This document shows, piece after piece, positions 1 through 6,572 of a stretch of DNA of 15,617 nucleotides. A program made the position numbers and the translations under genes. The notes below the pieces were generated by a model, which ran no database searches, was not told the DNA's origin, and was given only the letters and a program-made list of their open reading frames with translations. The stretch's first letter is position 1. Each line of letters starts with the position of its first letter. The stretch is from Clostridia bacterium (GTDB taxonomy: Bacteria > Bacillota > Clostridia > TANB77 > CAG-465): NCBI GenBank assembly GCA_900772475.1, contig CAAHEI010000076.1:1-15617 (forward strand), read 5' to 3'.

Positions 1-9
1 AAATAAAAT

Positions 10-687
10 ATGGAAAAGTGTAATAAAATTGTAATTTTTGATTGGGGTGGAGTGATTGAAAACAATAATCAATCTTATTATAATATTAGTAAAGCAATTA
101 TAGATATTATGAGAAAATATAAATGTAAATTAACAGATCAGGAGATACTAGAAGTTTGCACCAATGGAGGGAAATTGTTTAATACATTTATTGATGATGA
201 TGAACAAACAACTATAGATTGGTTTAATGAGATAAAAGGTAAGTTAAATATAGATTGCAATTATGATGAATATAAAAATGCATATTATGAATATGGTAAA
301 AAAATACCATATCATAAAGATGTTGTTAAATTTGCCCATAGTTTAAGAGATAAATGCTATATTGCCATGTTTTCAAGTTTAGTAAAACTTGATGAAGCAA
401 GAATTAATGAACAAGTAAATTTATCTTTATTTGATTATATTTTTTTAACATATAAAATGGGATTTGCTAAACCTGATTCAAAGGCTTTTGAATATATAGA
501 AAATACTGTTAAAATTAATCCAGAAAATATCTTATTTATTGATGATACGCAGATAAATATAGATGAAGCAAATAAAAGAAAATGGAAAACGTGCAGGGCA
601 GATGGATTTGAATTTGAAAAAATAAAAAGAAGTGTGGAAGACTTTTTAGAAAAAGGAGAAATAAATGGAGAAATTAGAAGAAAATAA
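10..687 (+). CDS. HAD-superfamily hydrolase (phosphatase-like, subfamily IA)
   Basis: This 225-residue protein is a probable cytoplasmic phosphatase of the haloacid dehalogenase superfamily. Motif I is IFDWGGVIE with the nucleophile at D11. The second acidic position is Gly, as in many FDxGGV-type members, so general-acid chemistry may differ from DxD enzymes. Motif II is FSS (S122), motif III is the Lys of AKPD (K154), and motif IV is ILFIDDTQ (D178, D179). The insert between residues 20 and 110 fits a helical cap. The length is normal for the subfamily. The ATG lies only nine bases from the window edge, so its ribosome binding site cannot be judged, but HAD proteins usually start just before motif I. 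The 3' end overlaps the next gene by 23 bases, which suggests translational coupling. The substrate is unknown. The family call is firm; the phosphatase role is inferred. Confidence 0.88.
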   Translation: MEKCNKIVIFDWGGVIENNNQSYYNISKAIIDIMRKYKCKLTDQEILEVCTNGGKLFNTFIDDDEQTTIDWFNEIKGKLNIDCNYDEYKNAYYEYGKKIPYHKDVVKFAHSLRDKCYIAMFSSLVKLDEARINEQVNLSLFDYIFLTYKMGFAKPDSKAFEYIENTVKINPENILFIDDTQINIDEANKRKWKTCRADGFEFEKIKRSVEDFLEKGEINGEIRRK

Positions 688-1720
688 AAAAGTATATAAT
701 GCAATAGATTACGGATTAAATCAAAAAAATAAAGATAATTCAGAAGAGCTACAGTCACTTATAAATTTAGTACATAACAATGGAGGAGGAGTAATATTTA
801 TTCCTATAGGAGTTTATATTTTTGATTCTGCAAAAAGTTCATGGAATATGACTAATAATATAACAGCAATTTGTGAAATGAAATCTAATGTATCTTTAAT
901 TGGAGAATCTCTAACTGACACAGTTCTAAAAGTTGTCGGTAATACAGAAAAAGGCTCAGCTTTATTTTGTCATAATAGCGAATTTTCAAAGGAGATATTA
1001 CATTCTTCAAATGCTCAAAATTTTACAGTTGATATGTCTGAAGCTACTTTAAATCAGTATACACATAGGGGAAAGGCTTTTTATTATAGTGGCATTAAAG
1101 ATTGTATCTTTAGAGACTTGCGCCTTATTTCTACACCATCTACAGCTTTAGGAATAGATATGTTAGATAATGTAGTTATTGATTCAATTTACATTTATGA
1201 ATGTGGAAAAGCTTGGAATTATGGTGGTAATGGAGGGGCCGGAATTGGAATAGGTACTGGCTTGTGGGAAAATGAAAATTATATTATTAGAAATTGCATC
1301 TGTGTATCATGTGGACATTTTGGAATATTTTTAGAAGATCAGGGGATTTTTCATAATAAAGAAAACTTTCCTAAAGGCCAAATAATTTCTAATAACATTG
1401 TTAGAAATTGTAGACACTATGCTATTGGCATTAGAGGAGGAGATTCAGTTTTGATTTCTTCTAACAATATATATGACAATAATGGAGGATTATATGTAGA
1501 CTATGGGGCTAAAAATATAGTATTTAATGGTAATATTATAAAAAGTTCTAAGGAAGCTGCATTTTGTATTGGAAATGAAGATAATAATATAAATAAAAAT
1601 TTTAAAAAATGTAAAAACATAGTATTAACAGGTAATACTTTTATTGAAAATAAAACAAATATACTAAAAAATGCTAAAAGTTTTGAATATATAGAAAAAA
1701 ATAATATATTTATTGATTAA
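665..1720 (+). CDS. Right-handed parallel beta-helix protein (pectate-lyase superfamily fold)
   Basis: This 351-residue protein begins with the motif typical of pectate-lyase/GH28-like beta-helix proteins: YNAIDYG, then a helix, then NNGGGVIFIPIGVYIF (residues 11-53). After that come short beta-strand rungs with periodic Asn, Gly and hydrophobic residues from about 119 to 330, for example DCIFRDLRLIS, NYIIRNCICVSCG, GQIISNNIVRNC and NIVLTGNTFIEN. It has no signal peptide or membrane segment, so it should be cytoplasmic, unlike most polysaccharide lyases of this fold. The start is set by AAGGAG at 653-658, six bases before the ATG and inside the preceding HAD gene; the two are probably co-translated. 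Such folds act as glycosidases, lyases, epimerases or binding proteins. No catalytic residues can be assigned from sequence alone, so the activity is open. Confidence 0.8.
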   Translation: MEKLEENKKVYNAIDYGLNQKNKDNSEELQSLINLVHNNGGGVIFIPIGVYIFDSAKSSWNMTNNITAICEMKSNVSLIGESLTDTVLKVVGNTEKGSALFCHNSEFSKEILHSSNAQNFTVDMSEATLNQYTHRGKAFYYSGIKDCIFRDLRLISTPSTALGIDMLDNVVIDSIYIYECGKAWNYGGNGGAGIGIGTGLWENENYIIRNCICVSCGHFGIFLEDQGIFHNKENFPKGQIISNNIVRNCRHYAIGIRGGDSVLISSNNIYDNNGGLYVDYGAKNIVFNGNIIKSSKEAAFCIGNEDNNINKNFKKCKNIVLTGNTFIENKTNILKNAKSFEYIEKNNIFID

Positions 1721-1932
1721 TTAATATTAGTTAAATGAATTTATATACAAAATTTATAGTTTAATATTATATAATAAGCATTTTTATTTTAAAATATAAC
1801 TGGTGTAAATAGGTGCTATTATTGTCATATCTGATAGAGCTAATTGAACAATAAGAGCAATACATTATTTTGTATTTTAAATGGTAATTTATATTTACTT
1901 AAAATTTAATAAAAAATGGGAGTGGACATGTT
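1721..1932. other. AT-rich intergenic gap with two hairpins
   Basis: This 212-base gap separates the beta-helix gene from the nucleotidase gene and contains no credible reading frame. It holds an imperfect inverted repeat (1814-1825 with 1848-1859, one mismatch) followed by a small hairpin, AATACA/TGTATT at about 1860-1877, with a short T run. This may be a terminator or leader. I see no clear promoter and no known riboswitch core. Confidence 0.4.
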
Positions 1933-2517
1933 ATGAATATAGGTATAGACATAGATGGTGTTTTAACTAATGATGATGATTATATTTTAGATTTTACTAG
2001 CAAATACTGTTATGAGAACAATTTAAATGGATTCGATAATGCTAATTTGTATGAGTATAGAAAATTAAACTGGGATAAAAAAACAATTAATAGTTATAGA
2101 GAGGAATATTTTTTAAATTATGTAAAAAATGAACCAGCTAGAAAATTTGCAAGTGAAGTTATACAAAAATTAAGAGCAGATGGAAATAAAATTTTTATTA
2201 TATCTGCACGACATAAAACAGCTGAAAATGGGACAATAAATGGAGAAAGTGTAAAAGAGTGTACTTTAAATTGGCTTTTACAAAACAATATAGAATATGA
2301 TAAAATTATATTTACAAAGCCACCTAAGATAAAGGAAATTCTAGAAAATAAGATAGATGTAATGATTGAAGATTCACCAACAACCATTGATGAACTGGTA
2401 AAAGTAGTGAAAGTATTATATTATGATACAAGATATAATAGAGATATAAATCATGACAATATTACCAGAGTGTATAGTTGGTATGATATTTATATGAAAA
2501 TAAAGTCAATAAAGTAA
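1933..2517 (+). CDS. HAD-family 5'(3')-nucleotidase-like protein (NT5C type)
   Basis: This 194-residue protein matches the NT5C/YqfW-like branch of the HAD superfamily, whose members remove phosphate from (deoxy)nucleotides or related small phosphates. Motif I is GIDIDGVLTN with the catalytic pair D6 and D8. Motif II is IIISARH with S91. A Lys for motif III lies near IIFTKPPK (K129 or K132), and motif IV is IEDSP with D147. The protein has no signal peptide and is probably cytosolic. A purine-rich stretch, GGGAG, lies 10-14 bases before the ATG. The gene ends 14 bases before the MFS gene, so the two are very likely in one operon. The nucleoside hydrolase relic further downstream weakly supports a nucleoside-related role. 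Related HAD proteins sit in many cluster types, so the true substrate is unproven. Confidence 0.82.
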   Translation: MNIGIDIDGVLTNDDDYILDFTSKYCYENNLNGFDNANLYEYRKLNWDKKTINSYREEYFLNYVKNEPARKFASEVIQKLRADGNKIFIISARHKTAENGTINGESVKECTLNWLLQNNIEYDKIIFTKPPKIKEILENKIDVMIEDSPTTIDELVKVVKVLYYDTRYNRDINHDNITRVYSWYDIYMKIKSIK

Positions 2518-2531
2518 TTTAAGGAGTAACA

Positions 2532-3680
2532 ATGAAGGAATATTTTTATAAAAGAGAATATAAATATATGTATGCTAGCATATTTTTTTACAACTTTGCA
2601 TATGCTTTAATCGAAACTTTTGGGACAGTTATGCTATATCAAGCAGGTCTGCCAATATATATGATTTTATTAATATATGGTATGAGGTTTCTTATTACAG
2701 GATTGATAACACCATTATTTGTAACAATATCAAATAAGATTGGAGTGGCAAAATGCGTATTAATTTCAAATATATTTAGTATTATAAATTCTTATTTTAT
2801 GCTAAATAGTGAGAATTTATATTCTAATATAATAATTTTTATAATAGCAATGGGATTAATGGGACTTTCAAATCCATCATCTGACTCACTTTCTAATAAA
2901 TATGTAGAGAGTAAACATAGAGGAAGATTTAATAGTATATATTTTATAAGTAAAATATTAGGAATAGTTTTGGCTAGTGTTTTAGTAGCGTGGGGAATAA
3001 TAAGTAATAATAAGGTTGTGTTATTGAGTATAATTACTATTTTCTATATATTACAATATATTGTAATTTTACAAATTGATTATAAACCAGAAAAGAAAAC
3101 TAATACATTTAAGTCTAGTATTAAATATTTATTACATAGTAAAAGTAAATATAAAATTATATATGCATTAAGGGCAAACCACATAATAGAAAGATTATTT
3201 GTTCCACTATATTTATATATAGCTTTAAAAGATTTTAAAGCATTTTCTGTTGTAGTTGTAATATCATTACTATTTCAAATAATTACAGTTACACTAATTG
3301 GAAAATATACTGATAAAAATATAAAAAAGGCTAATATCCTAGTATCTTTAATAAGGTTAATTATAACTTCAATTTACCTTTTTGCAAAAAATAAATTTGT
3401 AATTTCTGTAAATAAAACAGTCAGTGATAACTTAGAAAAAGTTTACGAAACATCAATACAAACTTCTATACAAAATATGATTAAAGAGTCAAAAGAAGAT
3501 CATGATTTATTATCTGCGGTAGGTCAAATGAGTTTATGTTTTGCAGAGGTTGTGATATTTGCAATTTTATCTATAATTTCAAAATATATTGGAGAATACA
3601 TTTTTTATTTGATATTTTTATTATCAATAATATCTACTGCTGTAATAAATTTTCAAATAATAAGAGAAGAGAAGGATTAA
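2532..3680 (+). CDS. MFS transporter
   Basis: This 382-residue integral membrane protein has about twelve hydrophobic segments, with two halves separated by a basic loop around residues 183-205 (DYKPEKKTNTFK). Length and layout fit the major facilitator superfamily. A short motif, GKYTDKN, after TM8 resembles the MFS motif A loop; the corresponding N-terminal loop, TISNKIG, is degenerate. The start is set by AAGGAG at 2521-2526, five bases before the ATG. It follows the nucleotidase by 14 bases, so the two are probably co-transcribed. A role in moving the product or substrate of the neighbouring HAD enzymes, or in drug efflux, is possible, but no substrate can be read from the sequence. The C-terminus ends with a charged tail, REEKD. 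Confidence 0.82.
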   Translation: MKEYFYKREYKYMYASIFFYNFAYALIETFGTVMLYQAGLPIYMILLIYGMRFLITGLITPLFVTISNKIGVAKCVLISNIFSIINSYFMLNSENLYSNIIIFIIAMGLMGLSNPSSDSLSNKYVESKHRGRFNSIYFISKILGIVLASVLVAWGIISNNKVVLLSIITIFYILQYIVILQIDYKPEKKTNTFKSSIKYLLHSKSKYKIIYALRANHIIERLFVPLYLYIALKDFKAFSVVVVISLLFQIITVTLIGKYTDKNIKKANILVSLIRLIITSIYLFAKNKFVISVNKTVSDNLEKVYETSIQTSIQNMIKESKEDHDLLSAVGQMSLCFAEVVIFAILSIISKYIGEYIFYLIFLLSIISTAVINFQIIREEKD

Positions 3681-3687
3681 ATTATTA

Positions 3688-4121
3688 ATTAAAAATACAG
3701 AATTTGCTTTAAAAAATAATAAAAATTATATATTAGAAATTGATACTATTACTAATATTGCTCTAATAATCAAAAGTTAATCTTATTATTTTTCTATACA
3801 AAAATGTAGTATTTGAATTAAAAATAGATATAAATACTTTAAAAGATAAATTAGAAAAAATCAGAACTATGTAATTATTTAATTGACCAGTTTTATAATG
3901 ATGGATATCATGGAATGCAAGAAAGTCGTACTATTTGGAATATAGTGGTAGTAGCATATATGATAAACAGAAAATGGTTTATAAAAAAGGAAATAAATTG
4001 TCAAAATATAAAACAAGATATTTCTTATGAACCCACTATAAATAAACATAATATAATCATTGTAACAAAATTTAATAGAAACAAAATATATAAAGATTTG
4101 TTTCAAAAGTTGGGAGAATAA
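3688..4121 (+). pseudogene. Relic of an inosine/uridine-type nucleoside hydrolase
   Basis: Three reading-frame pieces, read in order, match the C-terminal two thirds of a nucleoside hydrolase. The first (3688-3780) contains EIDTITNIALII, matching the family's AxTNIALA segment. The second, in another frame (about 3776-3874), contains VNLIIFLYKNVVFELKID, matching the strand before the VVSxL segment. The third, in a third frame (3855-4121), contains SRTIWNIVVVAYMIN and ends IYKDLFQKLGE, like the family's C-terminus. The N-terminal metal-binding DxDxxxDD region is absent, and the middle catalytic stretch appears deleted. At least two frameshifts are needed, near 3770 and 3860. Only the last 68 codons remain as an intact frame with an ATG (3915), and that should not be taken as a gene. 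The relic begins directly after the MFS gene and ends five bases before the acetyltransferase. The assignment rests on recalled family motifs. Confidence 0.68.
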
Positions 4122-4126
4122 TTAAT

Positions 4127-4729
4127 ATGAATTATAATGAAATGAAACAAGCTGTAAAATTATTAAGTAAAGAATGGAATTTAGGAAAAAAAGAAGCAGA
4201 GGCAGATAATGATATATGTGCTTGGATATATTTGTTTGATATTTTAGAAGAAAGTGAAACAATAATAAAATATAAGGATGGGAACAGACTTGTAGGATTT
4301 TGTGGTTATTCTAAAAATTCTTCAACTAAATATAAATTACGTAAGAAATTTTATAAATTTATTAAAAATAGGTTATATAAAAGTAAAAGTATCAAAAATT
4401 TAAAAGCATTTAAACAGTATGAAACAAATTATAATTATACTCCTAAAAATTTAGAAAATTATTTTGACGGAGAGGTTTCTATATTAATAGTAGATAAAGA
4501 TTATAGAAAAAGAAGGATAGGAAAAAAGTTATTATTAGATGTTTTTAAACTTGCTAAAGATGATAATATGGTAAACCTTCAAATAGTAACTGATGAATCA
4601 TGTAACTATAAATTTTATGAAAATTTAGGTTGTAAAAAAATATATGAAACAGTTATAAAAAACAAAGAATCAAACAAATTAGGAAATGCATATCAAGAAA
4701 AAGCATTTATATATGAAAAAAAGTTATAG
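4127..4729 (+). CDS. GNAT-family N-acetyltransferase
   Basis: This 200-residue protein carries the acetyl-CoA-binding core of the GNAT superfamily. The beta4-alpha3 unit is VSILIVDKDYRKRRIGKKLL (residues 117-136), with the pyrophosphate-binding RKRRIGK. It is followed by LQIVTDESCNYKFYENLGCKKI (about 151-172), the typical beta5 and FYxxxGF-like region. An early strand, RLVGFCGYSKNS, matches the N-terminal beta2-beta3 part. Residues 65-108 form a long, strongly basic insertion that is unusual for a minimal GNAT and may shape the acceptor site. The substrate (amino sugar, amine or peptide N-terminus) cannot be told. The ribosome binding site GGGAG at 4112-4116 lies inside the end of the nucleoside hydrolase relic, about ten bases before the ATG, so translation survived the decay of the upstream gene. 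Confidence 0.82.
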   Translation: MNYNEMKQAVKLLSKEWNLGKKEAEADNDICAWIYLFDILEESETIIKYKDGNRLVGFCGYSKNSSTKYKLRKKFYKFIKNRLYKSKSIKNLKAFKQYETNYNYTPKNLENYFDGEVSILIVDKDYRKRRIGKKLLLDVFKLAKDDNMVNLQIVTDESCNYKFYENLGCKKIYETVIKNKESNKLGNAYQEKAFIYEKKL

Positions 4730-5045
4730 AGATAGATAATTTATGAAAATAACAAGTGAAAAAGCAAGAAAAAAGATAATGATATAATTATACTTTGCGC
4801 AATATTTTTCCTTATTCTTGCAATATTCCGAGGATATTTTTAGCATCTGCTATTATGAAAAAATTAGGCCGTGAATATGATATGTTCTACGACCTTCAAA
4901 AAAAGAAATTCTGAAGTCATTTAAATTTCAAATTACATTTAAAGATTATTACTATCCCTTCAACAAAATAATCCGTATCTACTTCAAAAAATATCAAAAT
5001 ATGTTATTATTATATTGTTGAAAATATATAAAGAGAGGAAATTAA
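4730..5045. other. Gene-decay intergenic region
   Basis: No intact gene is visible. An open frame without a start codon runs through 4783-4914 on the + strand and includes IFLASAIMKKLGREYDMF, which looks protein-like but which I cannot assign. A second short frame from ATG 4743 (MKITSEKARKKIMI) stops and then continues in another frame as a hydrophobic stretch, as if a small membrane protein had decayed. A 13-base inverted repeat with one mismatch (4959-4971 and 5010-5022) sits before the next relic and could be an operator or simple chance. Confidence 0.35.
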
Positions 5046-5242
5046 ATGGCAAGTTTAGCAATCCATTTAGCTGTCGCTAAAAAATATTTTGAAAAAACAA
5101 TATATCAAATTATGGAAAATTTATAGCTGGTAGCTTGTATACAGATGCTTCAGCTAACAAAGATCAAACTCATTATACTGATATTAATAGAGGAAATATA
5201 ATCTTCAATCTATCAGTTTATTATAACAGATATAATACTTAA
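5046..5242 (+). pseudogene. Truncated, frameshifted relic resembling zinc-dependent phospholipase C family
   Basis: An ATG preceded by AGAGAGG (5032-5038) opens a frame beginning MASLAIHLAVAKKYFEK, which stops at 5124-5126. From about 5108 a second frame continues the same protein: NYGKFIAGSLYTDASANKDQ, then THYTD, ending at 5242. Together these match the N-terminus of small proteins in the zinc-dependent phospholipase C-like family, where a leading xIHxxVAxxY segment is followed by FxxGSxAPDA and a THY/SHF element with metal ligands. About 60 residues remain, against 150-250 expected, so the C-terminus is lost as well as the frame. A functional ribosome binding site is retained, so a 26-residue peptide could still be made, but no function is likely. 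The family identification is from memory of the motif. Confidence 0.6.
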
Positions 5243-5272
5243 AAAATTATATTATTAGAAATGCTATAATAG

Positions 5273-5310
5273 AAAGATGATTACATTTCAATTTTATAAT
5301 CATCTTTTTC
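5273..5310 (+). terminator. Rho-independent terminator after the phospholipase-like relic
   Basis: AAAGATGATTA (5273-5283) pairs perfectly with TAATCATCTTT (5297-5307), an 11-bp stem with a 13-base loop, followed by a short T run. It lies about 30 bases after the relic and probably served the original gene. Confidence 0.65.
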
Positions 5311-5660
5311 TTAGGATGCTTTCTTTGTAAGATACAAAAAAAGCAATATTTCGATTGATTCTATATATCAAGTCAAAATTAAATAGTTCGAACAGATTCG
5401 TCAATGGAGCAGTTAAATAACAAATCACAAACTAAGTTCTCTTTCTATAAATATTATATAACAATTAATATATTCTTTCATAGTTTTAGTAAAAATTATA
5501 AAAAATGGAATAAGACAGTTTTTTTGGAATATAATATTGATAAAATTCATTTTTTTTGTCTTGACGATTGGTATAAATATCAATAAATTTATTAAAGTAT
5601 ATCATATTTTTGATTAAATACAATACATTGTTTTAAAAAATTTTTATAATATTGTTATAT

Positions 5661-5692
5661 AAAAAAGTAGCCCCTATATAGAGGCTACTTTT
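5661..5692 (-). terminator. Rho-independent terminator of the methyltransferase gene
   Basis: On the - strand, AAAAGTAGCC (5692-5683) pairs with GGCTACTTTT (5672-5663), a 10-bp stem with a 10-base loop, and runs into a T tract. It starts three bases past the stop codon of the methyltransferase. Confidence 0.85.
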
Positions 5693-5694
5693 GG

Positions 5695-6393
5695 TCAGAT
5701 TTTACATTTTTCTAAAACAATTCTCAACATTGTTGGATATCCATTCTTAAAGTCAACTTCTTCAAATCTAACAAGTTCTAGATGTTTTGAAAATGTATTA
5801 ATATATGTTGTTAAACGTCTATGATAATAAGTTAATTCCGCTTGATGTTGTAAACCATTTTTTATTTGGAATGGTATTTTATAAAACCTTTCTAAATTAT
5901 AATTAAATGGCTCTGCCAAAGTAATCTTACCTCTAGCGACCTTATCAGACAACCAAAAAGCTGGATGCGGAATGGTTATAAGTACAATACCTTTATTTTT
6001 TAGTATAATACCTGTTTTCCGAATTGTTTGTTCTAATTCCCGAAGGTTGTGAAGTACCATATTATATACTACAACATCAAACTTCTTATTATCATCGAAA
6101 TCTACTACGTCCTGTTGAGTAAATTTCAAGTAAAAATGAGATTTGGCACAAACAATAGCAGATTCAGAAATATCGATTCCTTCTACTTTTGCTTCTACAA
6201 ATTTTTTTGCAATACTTGCAGTCAAATAACCACAACCACAGCCAACATCCAAAATATTAATATTTTTTCCACTTTTTTTGAGATAATCTGAAATATTTCC
6301 ATAAATAAATGGTTCTAAGACATTTTTGAATGTAGTGTCGATTCCTTTAGTCAGCTCATCAAGCCGATTTTCATAGTCATATTGATTATCCAT
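5695..6393 (-). CDS. Class I SAM-dependent methyltransferase
   Basis: This 232-residue cytoplasmic protein has the Rossmann-type SAM-binding core. Motif I is ILDVGCGCGYLTA (residues 47-59), an acidic residue for the ribose hydroxyls is D74 in EGIDIS, the adenine-contacting segment is QQDVVDF (93-99), and the post-II strand is FDVVVYNMVLHNL (105-117). A later IPHPAFW element (141-147) is seen in many small-molecule or tRNA-type methyltransferases and may form the active site, but the acceptor is unknown. The start is fixed by a strong AGAGGTG (6407-6401), seven bases before the ATG. The gene stands alone on the - strand, with its own promoter, a structured leader and its own terminator. It looks slightly less AT-biased by eye than the flanking DNA, so it may be an acquired single-gene unit. 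Confidence 0.88.
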   Translation of the reverse strand: MDNQYDYENRLDELTKGIDTTFKNVLEPFIYGNISDYLKKSGKNINILDVGCGCGYLTASIAKKFVEAKVEGIDISESAIVCAKSHFYLKFTQQDVVDFDDNKKFDVVVYNMVLHNLRELEQTIRKTGIILKNKGIVLITIPHPAFWLSDKVARGKITLAEPFNYNLERFYKIPFQIKNGLQHQAELTYYHRRLTTYINTFSKHLELVRFEEVDFKNGYPTMLRIVLEKCKI

Positions 6394-6409
6394 TAGATTT
6401 CACCTCTAT

Positions 6410-6451
6410 ATTTTTAATAAAAATATGATAGTCAGCTAGCATTTGACTATC
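6410..6451 (-). promoter_or_regulatory. Two hairpins in the methyltransferase leader
   Basis: On the transcript, GATAGTCA (6451-6444) pairs perfectly with TGACTATC (6434-6427) around a 9-base loop. A second AT-rich hairpin (ATATTTTT/AAAAATAT, about 6428-6410) follows directly before the Shine-Dalgarno sequence. Both lie between the promoter and the start codon and could modulate translation or cause attenuation. Confidence 0.5.
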
Positions 6452-6482
6452 GCTAACTCTTCCAACCTTTTTTACATACTAT

Positions 6483-6511
6483 ATTCTAGCATAAACTCTT
6501 ATAAAATTCAA
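6483..6511 (-). promoter_or_regulatory. Sigma-A-type promoter for the methyltransferase
   Basis: Read on the - strand, TTGAAT (6511-6506) and TAGAAT (6488-6483) are separated by 17 bases, and TGC precedes the -10, giving an extended -10 element. The predicted leader is about 80 bases. Confidence 0.7.
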
Positions 6512-6527
6512 TCTTCTATTTGATATT

Positions 6528-6572
6528 TTAGTGAACGATTTTATTTCCTTCGTTCACTTACTAAAACCTCCT
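6528..6572 (-). promoter_or_regulatory. Inverted repeat with mini-ORF upstream of the methyltransferase promoter
   Basis: GTGAACGA (6531-6538) and TCGTTCAC (6550-6557) form a perfect 8-bp inverted repeat with an 11-base spacer. On the - strand the same block is a nine-codon frame starting with GTG (6557), MNEGNKIVH, ending at 6528. It is preceded by AGGAGGT (6572-6566) at eight bases. A TGCTATGAT extended -10 lies about 20-30 bases further upstream on the same strand. It may be a leader peptide, or an operator for a TetR-like repressor; neither is proven. Confidence 0.4.

Larger units (their letters stand above)
5243..5694. other. Non-coding stretch between relic and methyltransferase
   Basis: This stretch contains the two terminators listed separately and otherwise only AT-rich sequence. 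A 60-codon frame at 5404-5586 has no ribosome binding site and a composition (Tyr, Phe, Lys, Asn) expected from random AT-rich DNA, so I do not count it as a gene. Confidence 0.5.

Noticed and set aside
435..758. 107-codon - strand frame across the end of the HAD gene
   Set aside because: It lies antisense over two well-supported genes, has a Phe/Leu/Ile/Ser composition typical of the reverse of AT-rich coding DNA, and has no ribosome binding site.
2118..2387. 89-codon - strand frame
   Set aside because: It is entirely antisense inside the NT5C-like nucleotidase gene, whose motifs are clear.
3879..4106. 75-codon - strand frame
   Set aside because: It is antisense to the nucleoside hydrolase relic, with no recognisable motif and random AT-rich composition.
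3915..4121. 68-codon + strand frame as a small intact gene
   Set aside because: The coding similarity extends upstream of its ATG in the same and other frames, so it is the tail of a decayed gene and not a small protein.
5404..5586. 60-codon + strand frame
   Set aside because: It has no ribosome binding site, low-complexity Tyr/Phe/Lys/Asn content and no neighbours in an operon.
6049..6291. 80-codon + strand frame
   Set aside because: It is antisense to the SAM-binding region of the methyltransferase.
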